A stretch of 64,000 nt of DNA from Chryseobacterium lathyri (GCF_030812195.1 NZ_JAUSSF010000001.1:1364001-1428000), one strand, 5' to 3'; positions 1 through 8,525 are shown, counted from the first letter of the stretch. Made by a program: numbers and translations. The notes: generated by a model from the letters alone, not told the origin.

Positions 1-566
1 TATTGATTTCCTAAAACTTTGTTAATTGCTTTTGGGAATATTTCATATTCAATATGATGTACTTTCTCTGCTATGGTTTCCGGGGTATCTTCTGCCGTTA
101 CTTCAAATGATTTCTGCAGAATCGCTTCCCCTTCATCTATTCCTGGAGTTACAAAATGTACAGTAGCTCCACTTTCTTTTTCTTTGGCTTCAATAACCGC
201 ATGATGAACGTACATTCCCCACATTCCTTTTCCTCCGAATTTCGGAAGCAGTGCCGGATGGATATTGATAATTTTCCCGGTCCAGTTTTCACAGAACTCA
301 GGTTTCAGGATGGATAAGAACCCTGCCAATACAATCAGATCCGTATCTTTCGGAATCACATTCCCCAGTTCACTGCTGAAGTTTTTTCCTCTTGGGATCA
401 GAATGTTTTCTATTTTATGATTTTTTGCTCTTTCAAGTCCGTAACATTCTCTGTCTGCTACTACCAGAGATACTTTTGCATTTTGGATCTCTCCGCTGTC
501 AATAGTGTCTATGATTCTCTGCAGGTTGGTACCGGAACCCGAAACGAGTATAACGATGTTTTTCAT
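1..566 (-). CDS. purN: Phosphoribosylglycinamide formyltransferase PurN (3' end at window edge)
   Basis: Transfers a formyl group from 10-formyl-tetrahydrofolate to GAR in step three of purine synthesis. The reading frame starts at the ATG at 564-566 (MKNIVILVSGSGTNLQ) and stays open to the window edge. It shows the family's N-terminal GSGTNLQ phosphate-binding loop, a central NIHPALLPKF segment with the conserved His of the active site, and a later VHFVTPGIDEG stretch. 188 codons are visible, which is about full PurN length, and the next two bases are TA, so the stop may be only one base outside the window. It lies downstream of purM on the same strand, separated by an 84-nt repeat-filled gap, and is probably cotranscribed with it. 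Confidence 0.93.
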   Translation of the reverse strand, partial: MKNIVILVSGSGTNLQRIIDTIDSGEIQNAKVSLVVADRECYGLERAKNHKIENILIPRGKNFSSELGNVIPKDTDLIVLAGFLSILKPEFCENWTGKIINIHPALLPKFGGKGMWGMYVHHAVIEAKEKESGATVHFVTPGIDEGEAILQKSFEVTAEDTPETIAEKVHHIEYEIFPKAINKVLGNQ

Positions 567-569
567 GCT

Positions 570-661
570 GTTAATGTAACAATGTATCAGTCTAACAATG
601 TAACAATGAATTCAATTGGTACACCGGTACATTGTTATATTGTTATATTGTTATATTGTTA
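570..661. repeat. Tandem and inverted octamer repeats between purM and purN
   Basis: Three loosely spaced copies of TAACAATG (573-608) face a tandem run of ATTGTTAT units (631-661), so the two blocks are roughly reverse complements and could form an imperfect hairpin. The second block runs into the purM gene and supplies its last codons and stop. No ORF is likely here. Confidence 0.7.
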
Positions 662-1643
662 AATTAATCTTCTCGCTTCCTTCCGTGATCTCCCCGATTT
701 CGTAAGCATCGTCCAGAAGGTGTAATACTTTTTCAGCGTGATCTGCATCTGCAACGATGATCATACCTACTCCCATATTGAAGGTTCCGAACATTTCTTC
801 ACGGGATACTCCGCCTCTTTTTTCCAATTCAAGCATTACACTAGGAATTTTGATCTTGGCAGCATCGATAGAAGCGCATAATCCTTCCGGAATAATTCTT
901 GGAACATTTTCATAAAGACCACCACCTGTAATGTGGGCAATACCGGAAACTTTTACTTCTTCCAATACTTTGTGAATGTCTTTATAATATAATCTTGTAG
1001 GCACTAAAAGGGTTTCGTATAAAGGTTTTCCTTCAAACTCTTCTTCGAAGTTAGGGAATACTTTTCTCACCAATGAAAATCCGTTGGAGTGGAATCCTGA
1101 GCTTGGCAGAGCAATAATTTTGTTTCCTGCTTTGATGGTAGAACCGTCAATGATCTGATCTTTTTCAACAATTCCTACACAGAATCCGGCAACATCATAA
1201 TCTCCCGGCTGGTACATTCCCGGCATTTCAGCAGTCTCACCACCAATCAATGCGCAGTTGTTATCCTTACACGCTTTAACCATTCCAAGAACAATCTCAG
1301 CAGCAATTTCCGAATCAAGCTTACCGCAAGCCAGATAATCTAAGAAGAATAATGGTTTTGCACCGTGGCAAAGGATATCGTTGGCACACATGGCGAAACA
1401 GTCAATACCGATAGAGTCGTATTGTTTGGTATCCAAAGCTACTTTCAGTTTCGTTCCTACTCCGTCTGTTCCTGAAACCAGCACAGGATTTTTGTATCCT
1501 CCGATCTCATAGAAAGCTCCAAAACTTCCCAAATGGTTCAATACATTTGAGTTGTGGGTTTCGCCTACTGCTTTTTTGATCTTATCAACCGTTTTGTACC
1601 CTTCTTCTTTGTCTACGCCTGCTGATTTGTAAGTGTTGCTCAT
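651..1643 (-). CDS. purM: Phosphoribosylformylglycinamidine cyclo-ligase (AIR synthetase)
   Basis: Closes the imidazole ring of FGAM with ATP to give AIR in purine biosynthesis. The 330-residue protein has the standard PurM length and motifs: the GTDGVGTKL loop at residues 58-66, AMCANDIL at 84-91, FLDYLACGKLD at 100-110, and GGETAEMPGMY in the middle of the chain. The ATG at 1641-1643 starts directly with the family N-terminus (MSNTYKSAGVD). purN follows. The final codons fall inside a tandem-repeat tract shared with the intergenic region, so the extreme C-terminus may vary between strains. Upstream lie a dispersed repeat and a terminated leader transcript. Confidence 0.97.
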   Translation of the reverse strand: MSNTYKSAGVDKEEGYKTVDKIKKAVGETHNSNVLNHLGSFGAFYEIGGYKNPVLVSGTDGVGTKLKVALDTKQYDSIGIDCFAMCANDILCHGAKPLFFLDYLACGKLDSEIAAEIVLGMVKACKDNNCALIGGETAEMPGMYQPGDYDVAGFCVGIVEKDQIIDGSTIKAGNKIIALPSSGFHSNGFSLVRKVFPNFEEEFEGKPLYETLLVPTRLYYKDIHKVLEEVKVSGIAHITGGGLYENVPRIIPEGLCASIDAAKIKIPSVMLELEKRGGVSREEMFGTFNMGVGMIIVADADHAEKVLHLLDDAYEIGEITEGSEKINLTI

Positions 1644-1650
1644 GTTACTT

Positions 1651-1735
1651 AGATTTTTAGATATTAGATTTCAGATTTCAGATTATTGTATGTCTACGAT
1701 CTGACATCTGATGTCTTTTTATCTTTATATTTCAA
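1651..1735. repeat. Dispersed AGATTTCAGAT-type inverted repeat, copy 1
   Basis: The 5' part repeats AGATTTCAGAT-like words and the 3' part carries their approximate complement (ATCTGACATCTGATGTCT), giving an imperfect hairpin. A related element sits at 25376-25475, again just upstream of a minus-strand gene. Confidence 0.6.
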
Positions 1736-1761
1736 TTACTTTTTATTCAGATTTCGAAAAT

Positions 1762-1793
1762 AAAAAAGCCGACAATCTTGGTAGATTATCGGC
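1762..1793 (-). terminator. Rho-independent terminator of the purM leader transcript
   Basis: On the minus strand GCCGATAATC and GATTGTCGGC form a 10-bp stem (one G-U pair) around a 6-nt loop, followed by TTTTTTATTTT. It lies between the small leader ORF and purM, so it either ends a small transcript or acts as an attenuator. Confidence 0.8.
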
Positions 1794-1800
1794 CGTTATC

Positions 1801-1875
1801 TTATCTCAGAATTTCAGAGTCCACAGTTTTCCCTTTCTCTGAGAAACATTCTTTAAAAGTGGTCTGAATTTTCAT
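1801..1875 (-). CDS. Possible 24-residue leader peptide upstream of purM
   Basis: ATG at 1873-1875 opens a frame of 24 codons ending with TAA at 1801-1803; the peptide begins MKIQTTFKEC and ends VDSEILR. A good promoter lies immediately upstream and a strong terminator immediately downstream, so the ORF fills almost the whole predicted transcript. I do not recognise the peptide. Its codons overlap a long-range RNA stem (1859-1867 with 1814-1824), so the ORF could be incidental to a structured RNA. Whether it is translated is not shown by the sequence. Confidence 0.4.
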   Translation of the reverse strand: MKIQTTFKECFSEKGKTVDSEILR

Positions 1876-1889
1876 CTTTTTTCTTTTTG

Positions 1890-1919
1890 CAAAAATAGTA
1901 ATTTTAAATTAATATTCAA
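1890..1919 (-). promoter_or_regulatory. Bacteroidota-type promoter of the purM leader
   Basis: On the minus strand the -7 box is TATTTTTG (1890-1897) and the -33 TTG is at 1917-1919, with a 19-nt spacer. It lies right behind the stop of the FMN reductase gene and would start a transcript about 10 nt before the small ORF. Confidence 0.7.
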
Positions 1920-1922
1920 ATT

Positions 1923-2474
1923 CTATTTTTCAAGGATGGTTTCAATGGCTGCAATCTTCTTGATTTTTTCTTTTAATTCGCTGTCTTTCTCTGCATTAGA
2001 AATCTTCTGATCCGCTTTATCAAAGTTGTCATTAAAGAAAGGAAGTGAGAAAGTTTCTACAATATTTCCACCGTGAAAAGGGAAACGTTTGGATGCAGCT
2101 TCTAAAACTCCAGCTCCGCCTCTGCCTCCGGGAGAGGTAGACATCAGCAACATTGGCACTTCATTCCATACAGTTCTGTCCTTGATTCTCGATACCCAGT
2201 CGAACACATTTTTGAATGCTGTAGAGTATGTTCCGTTATGCTCGGGCAATGAAACCAAAAGAAGATTGGCTCCGTCAATTTTTGCTGCAAAATCGTGTGC
2301 TTCCTGAGGAACGCCTCCCGCCAATTCTCTTTCATGTTTATAGATCGGCATTTCGAAAGGATTCAGATCTACTATTTCCACTTCTGCATTTTCAAAAAGC
2401 GATGATGCATACGCTACTAACTGTCTGTTCATTGAAGCATCCGAATTGCTTCCTGTTATTGCTAAAACTTTCAT
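1923..2474 (-). CDS. NADPH-dependent FMN reductase family flavoprotein
   Basis: Flavodoxin-fold oxidoreductase that probably uses NAD(P)H to reduce FMN or quinone-type substrates in the cytoplasm. The 183 residues match the family length. An FMN phosphate loop GSNSDASMNR is at residues 8-17, and PEHNGTYSTAFKN at 77-89 is the usual flavin-ring contact; a Gly-rich SPGGRGG segment follows in the middle. The true substrate cannot be read from sequence. It lies downstream of pirin on the same strand with a 50-nt gap, within a redox-stress cluster that also has an azoreductase. Confidence 0.88.
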   Translation of the reverse strand: MKVLAITGSNSDASMNRQLVAYASSLFENAEVEIVDLNPFEMPIYKHERELAGGVPQEAHDFAAKIDGANLLLVSLPEHNGTYSTAFKNVFDWVSRIKDRTVWNEVPMLLMSTSPGGRGGAGVLEAASKRFPFHGGNIVETFSLPFFNDNFDKADQKISNAEKDSELKEKIKKIAAIETILEK

Positions 2475-2524
2475 TATTTTTTATTTTTATACTGTGTTCT
2501 CTTTATGACGAAGATTTGTTAATG

Positions 2525-3253
2525 TTATTTTAAATAAGCCGGCAGTTCCATTGGCACTTCCATTAATAAGATCTCAGCATCATCCACTGCTTCAATATTA
2601 AAGCTCTGGGTATCCCAGATTCCCAATCCGTCTCTTTCATTCAAAATTCTATCTCCTACTTTAGCGCTTCCTTTTAAGACAAAGGCATACACTCCGTTTC
2701 CTTTTTTGTTAAGCATATAATTTTTACCGTTTCCGGCCTTAAAGTTAGCTAAATTAAACCAGGCATCCTGATGGATCCAAACTCCGTCATCATTTTTGTT
2801 TGGAGACAGGATCTGCTGAAATCCATTGATCTTTTCCCCTTCTTTTATGCTTTTCTGATCATATCTTGGTTCAACATTCAGCTCTTTAGGAAAAACCCAG
2901 ATCTGCAGAAATTTTACTGCCTCATCTTTATTTTTATTGTATTCACTGTGCATTACACCGGTTCCGGCGCTCATTACCTGAATCTCCCCTTTTTTGATAA
3001 CGGCGGTAGTTCCCATTGAATCTTTATGCTCCAGATCTCCTTCCAGAGGAATAGAAATAATTTCCATATCCTTGTGCGGGTGTGTTCCGAATCCCATTCC
3101 CTGTGAAACGGTATCGTCGTTCAATACTCTTAAAACACCAAAATTCATTCTGTCTTTGTTTTGATAATTTGCAAAACTGAAGGTGTGGTAGCTGTTTAGC
3201 CAGCCGTGATCTGCATGGCCTCTTGAATCTGCTTTATGATATACTGTTTTCAT
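2525..3253 (-). CDS. Pirin family protein (YhhW-like, possible quercetin 2,3-dioxygenase)
   Basis: Bicupin protein whose N-terminal cupin keeps the metal ligands of the pirin/YhhW family: His58, His60, His102 and Glu104, in the stretches FGTHPHKDMEI and GTGVMHSEYN. The length, 242 residues, fits the YhhW class. Some members oxidise quercetin in vitro; the physiological role is generally unclear. It sits between an HxlR regulator and an FMN reductase, and flavobacterial pirins often keep such redox company, so a role in electrophile or redox stress is an inference only. Confidence 0.9.
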   Translation of the reverse strand: MKTVYHKADSRGHADHGWLNSYHTFSFANYQNKDRMNFGVLRVLNDDTVSQGMGFGTHPHKDMEIISIPLEGDLEHKDSMGTTAVIKKGEIQVMSAGTGVMHSEYNKNKDEAVKFLQIWVFPKELNVEPRYDQKSIKEGEKINGFQQILSPNKNDDGVWIHQDAWFNLANFKAGNGKNYMLNKKGNGVYAFVLKGSAKVGDRILNERDGLGIWDTQSFNIEAVDDAEILLMEVPMELPAYLK

Positions 3254-3493
3254 ACTGTGATTATTTATGGTACAAATGTAAGGGATGGGAGCCTTTGAAA
3301 CTGTTGATGTAGGTTAAGAAAGGTATACAGCTGGAAAATGTAGTTGTTGAGATGCTATTTTTGGTTAACCGCAAAAGCAGAAGTTTATTGCTATTATTCT
3401 TTATAAATGTGATGTTAATATGTTTTGATCTCTGGCAGATTGAAAAGATGTTTAAAAGTAAATATCTTATCTGTAAAATCTATTTCACGAGCT

Positions 3494-3859
3494 CTATTTC
3501 CCTGCTTCTACGGCGGTTCCGAAAATATGTTTACGGTGGTTTTCACCCCAGTCTTTTAAAGATTCCACAACAGGGTGTAGGGTATTTGTATATTGCGTAG
3601 GATGGTATTCTATGCTTACGGGATAGGTATCTTTAACGATTCTTTCAACTAATCCATTCTGTTCAAGTTCTTTTAATTCTTTAGCCAGAACTTTCGAGGT
3701 CAGTTTCGGAATACTCCTTTCAATTTCTGTAAACCGTTTATTGCCTGCGTTTAAAGAAATGATAATCTGCAATTTCCATTTGCCGTTAATAACATCTAAG
3801 GTGTCACGGACAGGCTTTAATGCCTGCATGCAATCTTTATGATTATGTTGCTTTTCCAT
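3494..3859 (-). CDS. HxlR family winged-helix transcriptional regulator
   Basis: Small DNA-binding regulator. After an N-terminal Cys (KDCMQAL), the HxlR core reads VINGKWKLQIIISL, then GNKRFTEIERSIPKLTSKVL as the recognition region, and a typical wing. The annotated start is the ATG at 3857-3859 (121 residues); a GTG nine bases upstream would also be in frame but falls inside the inverted repeat that is the likely operator. The gene diverges from an azoreductase, the usual arrangement for HxlR/YodB-type sensors of quinones and azo compounds, so it probably represses both. Confidence 0.9.
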   Translation of the reverse strand: MEKQHNHKDCMQALKPVRDTLDVINGKWKLQIIISLNAGNKRFTEIERSIPKLTSKVLAKELKELEQNGLVERIVKDTYPVSIEYHPTQYTNTLHPVVESLKDWGENHRKHIFGTAVEAGK

Positions 3860-3862
3860 TTT

Positions 3863-3905
3863 TTTCACTTTCCTTTAGGTAACTGCCATACTTTAGAAAG
3901 TGAAA
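3863..3905. promoter_or_regulatory. Inverted repeat between hxlR and azoreductase, likely operator
   Basis: TTTCACTTTC (3863-3872) and GAAAGTGAAA (3896-3905) are perfect 10-bp arms 23 nt apart, in the divergent gap between the regulator and its presumed target. HxlR-family dimers bind such symmetric sites. Confidence 0.6.
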
Positions 3906-3953
3906 TTACAATAATTTTGTCATTAAGACAACTTTAAAAAATATAAAAACAAA

Positions 3954-4553
3954 ATGACAAACATTTTAAATATTCAAACCAGTATCAGTGGGGAAAACTC
4001 TGTAAGTAACAAGCTTTCTCAAACTGTCATCAATCAACTGTTGGATAAAAATCCTGACAGTAAAGTGAGAGTTCGTGATCTAGCTTTAAACCCAATTCCT
4101 CATTTGGGCATTCATCATTTCAGTGCTTCCAGAGTTCCTGATGAAGAAAAGAATGATGAGCAGAAGGAAGCCTCAAAATATTCTGACGAAGCATTGAATG
4201 AAATTCAGGAAGCTGATATTATCGTTATTGGTGTTCCTTTTTACAATTTCACTTTTCCTTCGACTTTAAAATCATGGATCGACAGTATTGCAGTTGCCGG
4301 AAAAACATTTTCTTATGCTGACGGAACGCCAAAAGGTCTTTTGCAAAACAAAAAATTGTATTTGAATTTTGCCATTGGCGGTGTGTATGAAAACGGACTT
4401 ATTGAGAATATGGAGCACTATTTAAAAACTTTATTTGGCTTCATTGGAATTACGGATGTAGAGGTTTTCAAATCTCAGGGAATGATGGTTCCTCAATTAA
4501 AAGATGAAAATTTTTCAAAGACAGTTTCCGAAATTGAAACGGCTTTGGCGTAG
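3954..4553 (+). CDS. azoR: FMN-dependent NADH-azoreductase
   Basis: Homodimeric flavoenzyme reducing azo bonds and quinones with NADH. The 199 residues match AzoR length. FMN-binding segments are visible: TSISGENSVSN at residues 9-19, VPFYNFTFPSTLKSWID at 94-110, and NFAIGGVYENG near 138-148. It is transcribed away from an HxlR regulator with a palindromic site between them, so induction by electrophiles is likely. The ATG at 3954 is the only reasonable start. Confidence 0.93.
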   Translation: MTNILNIQTSISGENSVSNKLSQTVINQLLDKNPDSKVRVRDLALNPIPHLGIHHFSASRVPDEEKNDEQKEASKYSDEALNEIQEADIIVIGVPFYNFTFPSTLKSWIDSIAVAGKTFSYADGTPKGLLQNKKLYLNFAIGGVYENGLIENMEHYLKTLFGFIGITDVEVFKSQGMMVPQLKDENFSKTVSEIETALA

Positions 4554-4644
4554 ATCATTAATTGACAAGAGTGATTTTTTACAATTTGTCACAGCAATTT
4601 TATTTTAACCATTAATGAATCCAATATTCAGGGTCATTAAGTTT

Positions 4645-4697
4645 GGCTAAAGCCTTTGGTGATGGTATTAATTAAAAAAAGCGGGCTAAAGCCCGCT
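4645..4697. terminator. Double GGCTAAAGCC hairpin between convergent genes
   Basis: GGCTAAAGCC (4645-4654) is followed by a stronger stem AGCGGGC-TAAA-GCCCGCT (4680-4697), with an A-run before it that gives a U-run on the minus strand. The position between two converging genes suits a bidirectional terminator. The shared GGCTAAAGCC core suggests a small dispersed repeat. Confidence 0.7.
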
Positions 4698-4731
4698 TCT
4701 ATTGAATTTTTTCCGTGATATTTATAACTAT

Positions 4732-6135
4732 CTAAAAATGTACCTGTTGGATTTCCTCTTCTATTTCCTTAGGAGTTTCATCTTCTGATTTAACAAAGAT
4801 CATTGTAACGACAGCTCCTATTAACATACAGATGCCTCCTACTACAATATAATCAATAGCTTGTTTTCCAAAAACACTGCTTACAATGGGGCCTCCGAAA
4901 ATACCGTTGATAATTTGCGGGATTACAATAAAGAAATTGAAAATCCCCATATAAACCCCCATTTTCTTTTGCGGAATTGAGTCAATCAGCATAGCATAAG
5001 GCATTGCCAGGATACTTGCCCAGGCAAATCCTAATCCTATCATTGAAATCCAAAGATGATTGATATCTTTAATAAAATACATGGAAATCAGACCTAATCC
5101 TCCACAAGCCAAAGCTAGGGCGTGGGTTTGTTTTTTACCAATAAATTTTGCAATTGGAGTCAACGCAAATGCAAAGAAAATCGCATAGAAATTATAGCTT
5201 CCGAATAAACTTCCCGTCAGATCTCCGGCTTTATTAAATTCCACTGAATGCGTATCGTCAGGAGAAAGCCCGAAATGATGGGTTGCCAAAGCACTGGTTG
5301 TGAAAACCCACATGGTAAATAATGCAAACCATGAGAAGAACTGAACAATCCCCAGTTTTTTCATCTGAGAAGGGGCATTTCTGAAATCTTTAAAAATATC
5401 TGAGAATTTCGATTCATTTTTCACAATGGGTTTCCCACCTTCAAATGATGCAAATTCTTCCGGAGAATATTCTTTGGTCGTAATAATGGTATACAAAATT
5501 GATAAAATTAAAACTGCCGCCCCAATGTAAAAGGCGTAGATCACATTATCCGCTACAAAACCTTTGGGAGCGGCATTTGACACCCCTAATTTTGTTAACC
5601 AGTTCGGCAAATCAGAACCGATAACAGCTCCTATTCCAATTAAGATCGTCTGAACGGAAAACCCAATCGTTGCCTGATGTTTCGGAAGCATATCTCCTAC
5701 CAAAGCCCGAAAAGGTTCCATTGCTACATTGATTGAGGCATCCATCATAGCCAGGAAAATAACCGCCATCAATAAAACATTGGCAGCCAGCATTTGTGTG
5801 GCAGAAGCAGCATTGGGGAGCATGACCAAACCTATTGCGCATAAAACCGCTCCTATTAAAAAATACGGTTTTCTTCTTCCGAGCGGGCTCCAGGTATTAT
5901 CTCCCATGTGTCCGATAATCGGCTGAACAATAAGTCCCGTGATCGGCGCTACCAACCAGAACCAAGATAATTCATGAACATCTGCTCCGAAATTGGCAAG
6001 AATTCTACTTGCATTACCATTTTGCAAACCAAAAGCCATCTGGATTCCCAAAAATCCCATACTCATATTAATGATCTGGGCCATGGATAGGTTTGGTTTT
6101 ATTTTTTTTGAAAAAGTACTGTGCGGAGAATTCAT
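4732..6135 (-). CDS. MFS sugar transporter (SLC45/maltose-type) of the sus operon
   Basis: Inner-membrane major facilitator with about 12 hydrophobic segments in 467 residues. The N-terminal half has the conserved GNASRILANFGADVHEL and GHMGDNTWSPLGRRKPYF segments, the latter carrying the G-D-(x)-G-RR loop 2-3 signature of the glycoside/SLC45 branch. As the last gene of a starch locus it most likely imports maltose or maltodextrins released in the periplasm. Its ATG overlaps the stop of the preceding gene by one base (TAATG), implying translational coupling. Substrate is inferred from context. Confidence 0.88.
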   Translation of the reverse strand: MNSPHSTFSKKIKPNLSMAQIINMSMGFLGIQMAFGLQNGNASRILANFGADVHELSWFWLVAPITGLIVQPIIGHMGDNTWSPLGRRKPYFLIGAVLCAIGLVMLPNAASATQMLAANVLLMAVIFLAMMDASINVAMEPFRALVGDMLPKHQATIGFSVQTILIGIGAVIGSDLPNWLTKLGVSNAAPKGFVADNVIYAFYIGAAVLILSILYTIITTKEYSPEEFASFEGGKPIVKNESKFSDIFKDFRNAPSQMKKLGIVQFFSWFALFTMWVFTTSALATHHFGLSPDDTHSVEFNKAGDLTGSLFGSYNFYAIFFAFALTPIAKFIGKKQTHALALACGGLGLISMYFIKDINHLWISMIGLGFAWASILAMPYAMLIDSIPQKKMGVYMGIFNFFIVIPQIINGIFGGPIVSSVFGKQAIDYIVVGGICMLIGAVVTMIFVKSEDETPKEIEEEIQQVHF

Positions 6136-6659
6136 TATTGTTTTTTTAATTCTTGAATTAAGGTATTCTCAATGGCAGCTTTCTCAGCAACCACTTTATC
6201 TACTACATCATTCGGAACAGTTACAGAAAGTACATACTGCTTTACTTTCCAGCTGCCGTTTATTTTTTCTACAACGCCTGAACCTCTGCAGATTTTCATT
6301 TGGGTATCCAGAAGCTCATCAAACCATGCCAGTTTACCATCTTTGCTGAAATAGATATTTCTTTTAAGAGAAGTGAAATTCCAGGTTTTCTTTTTGTCAA
6401 AATAAGGTTTTGCCCAAACCATAAAAGCTTTTTTATCCCAAACTTCTGTGGCATCGGTTCCGATAAACGTGGATTCGTCTGCAAAATAGTTAAAATAAGC
6501 ATTGAAATCAGCTTTTGCAGCAGCAGTATTAAAGCCGTCCAGCATAGTTCCTATTTCTGTTTTGTCTTTTTCAAATTTGGTCACGTTGGACTGGGCATGT
6601 ATTCCCATAAAACCAAGTATAAAAAACACGAATGTATAAACAGTTGTTATTTTTTTCAT
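6135..6659 (-). CDS. Secreted NTF2-like (DUF4440/SnoaL type) protein
   Basis: 174 residues with a signal peptide ending near residue 22 (GIHAQ). The mature part resembles small NTF2-fold proteins: MLDGFNTAAAKADFNAYFNYF, then TFIGTDATEVWDKKAFMVWA and a C-terminal beta-rich half with GSWKVKQYVLSVTVP. Function is unknown; such domains are found in ligand-binding or catalytic roles. It is embedded in the sus operon, 18 nt after the amylase stop and overlapping the MFS start, so it is coexpressed with starch use. A related NTF2-like gene is at 32906-33409. Confidence 0.8.
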   Translation of the reverse strand: MKKITTVYTFVFFILGFMGIHAQSNVTKFEKDKTEIGTMLDGFNTAAAKADFNAYFNYFADESTFIGTDATEVWDKKAFMVWAKPYFDKKKTWNFTSLKRNIYFSKDGKLAWFDELLDTQMKICRGSGVVEKINGSWKVKQYVLSVTVPNDVVDKVVAEKAAIENTLIQELKKQ

Positions 6660-6677
6660 TGTATGATTGATTTAGTT

Positions 6678-8525
6678 TTAGAGTTCGATGATCATTGAAG
6701 TTTTTGCAGGTACAGTGAGACTTTTTTCCATAGAAAATTCCTTTCCTGAAATAACATCTTTACCTTTTGCCACACCGTTTAATGATTCTGCAAAACGTTT
6801 TAGGTCTAATGTCTGATCTTTTTCATTATTGTTGATGACTACCATTACATTATCCTTAGCATCATATCTGAAATAGACAAATACACCTTCCTGAGGAACG
6901 TAATTTTTAGTTTTTCCGGTATGAATCACTTCTTTTCCTTTTCTCCAGTTTAGTAATTTTTGGCTAAACTGATAAAATTCTTTCTGTTCTGGCGTCTGTG
7001 ATGAAGGATTAAAAGCATTCTGCGCATCCGACTTCCATCCACCAGGAAAATCTCTGCGGATATCGGCATCGCCTCCTTTAGTCTTATCTCCTCTCATGCC
7101 TACTTCTGAGCCGTAATAAATCTGTGGAATCCCTCTGACCGTAGAAATGATGGTTAATGCCATTTTATAGGCTTTAGGATCAGCATTGAAGATCTCATTC
7201 CATCTTTCAGTATCATGATTTTCAAAGAAAACCAGAAGATTATTAATATCCGGATACAGGAAGTCACTGGTAAAAACATTGTACAGTTTAATCATTCCGT
7301 TATCCCAGCTTTCTTTTTCTTTAAGGGCTTTCGGCATATCGGAAAACAGCATAAAATCCATAACGGAAGGCAGATTTGAATTGTAGCCTGCTGCTTCTCC
7401 GGTTTTAGAGTTTTTTTGCCATGCTGAGATCTGTCCTGCCGTATACAGCCATGTTTCACCTACAATATTGAATTTAGGATATTCGTCGGTAATTGCTTTC
7501 GCCCATTTGGCCATACCTTCTTTATCATTGTACGGATAGGTATCTACGCGCAGTCCGCCCAATTCGGCATATTCAATCCACCAAATAGCATTTTGAGTAA
7601 GATATTTTAAAACCAATGGATTTTTCTGATTGACATCCGGCATGGTGGTATCAAACCAGCCATCCAGTGCATATTTTTTATCAATTTCTGAGGCATTGGT
7701 GTCAAACTGGGTCGTTGTTTTATAGTTGGACCGGTAGAAACCATTTTTCCCTTCATCAAACCAATGAATCCAGTCTTTTGAAGGCAGGTCTTTGATGATC
7801 CAATGGGAGACTCCCCAATGGTTGGTCACATAATCCATGACCAGTTTCATATTCCGCTTGTTCAGCTTCTGGGAAAGTTCGCGGTATTCCTCATTGGTCC
7901 CGTAGCGGCCATCGATTTTATAAAGATCAGTTTGCGCATATCCGTGATAGGAATATACTTTTTCATTGTCTTCGTTCACGGGTGTAAGCCAAACGGACGT
8001 GGCTCCAAGGTTTTGGATATAATCAAGGTTGTTGATGATTCCGCGAAGGTCTCCGCCATGTCTTCCGTTCGGTAAGCTGCGGTCTGCCTTTTCAATAAGG
8101 TCGGGTCTGGAATCATTTTTTTCATCACCATTGGCAAAACGGTCCGGCATGATAAGATACATGACATCTTTTGACGTAAAAGATTCACGGTCTGCGGATC
8201 CGGGCACTCTTTGTTTCAGCTCATAAGTGTAGGAGCTGATGCTTTTCTTTCCCTTCTTAAGATTAATCTTAAATTTCGGAACATTGATCTCATTGGTATT
8301 GACCGTGACAAAAATGTAATTGGGATTTTCAACTTTTTGTATGTCTTTTACCTGAATACCGTCGGAAAGTTCAATTTCATGTTGGGCAATATCTTTTCCG
8401 TATACCAGGATCTGCAGTTCAGGATTTTTCATTCCTTTCCACCAAAAAGCAGGTTCTACTTTCTGAATTTGAGAAAAAGCTACAGAAGCTGCTGAAAGGG
8501 CAAAAATTGTGTATATTTTTTTCAT
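6678..8525 (-). CDS. GH13 alpha-amylase / neopullulanase (SusA-like)
   Basis: Periplasmic glycoside hydrolase that cleaves alpha-1,4 linkages in starch oligosaccharides or cyclodextrins. Signal peptide to about residue 18 (AFSQ); an N-terminal cyclomaltodextrinase-type domain (to about 110) is followed by the catalytic barrel. GH13 regions are clear: DYVTNH at 231-236, GLRVDTY with nucleophile Asp328, NIVGETW with acid/base Glu357, and FFENHD with Asp438. The last 80 residues form the small beta domain. It follows GH97 but a terminator hairpin separates the two, so it may also have its own promoter. Confidence 0.95.
   Translation of the reverse strand: MKKIYTIFALSAASVAFSQIQKVEPAFWWKGMKNPELQILVYGKDIAQHEIELSDGIQVKDIQKVENPNYIFVTVNTNEINVPKFKINLKKGKKSISSYTYELKQRVPGSADRESFTSKDVMYLIMPDRFANGDEKNDSRPDLIEKADRSLPNGRHGGDLRGIINNLDYIQNLGATSVWLTPVNEDNEKVYSYHGYAQTDLYKIDGRYGTNEEYRELSQKLNKRNMKLVMDYVTNHWGVSHWIIKDLPSKDWIHWFDEGKNGFYRSNYKTTTQFDTNASEIDKKYALDGWFDTTMPDVNQKNPLVLKYLTQNAIWWIEYAELGGLRVDTYPYNDKEGMAKWAKAITDEYPKFNIVGETWLYTAGQISAWQKNSKTGEAAGYNSNLPSVMDFMLFSDMPKALKEKESWDNGMIKLYNVFTSDFLYPDINNLLVFFENHDTERWNEIFNADPKAYKMALTIISTVRGIPQIYYGSEVGMRGDKTKGGDADIRRDFPGGWKSDAQNAFNPSSQTPEQKEFYQFSQKLLNWRKGKEVIHTGKTKNYVPQEGVFVYFRYDAKDNVMVVINNNEKDQTLDLKRFAESLNGVAKGKDVISGKEFSMEKSLTVPAKTSMIIEL

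Noticed and set aside
1644..1922. Purine (guanine/adenine) riboswitch upstream of purM
   Set aside because: The conserved aptamer core is absent; the structure seen is different.
2089..2533. Overlapping frames antisense to the FMN reductase
   Set aside because: They are shadows of a conserved gene on the opposite strand.
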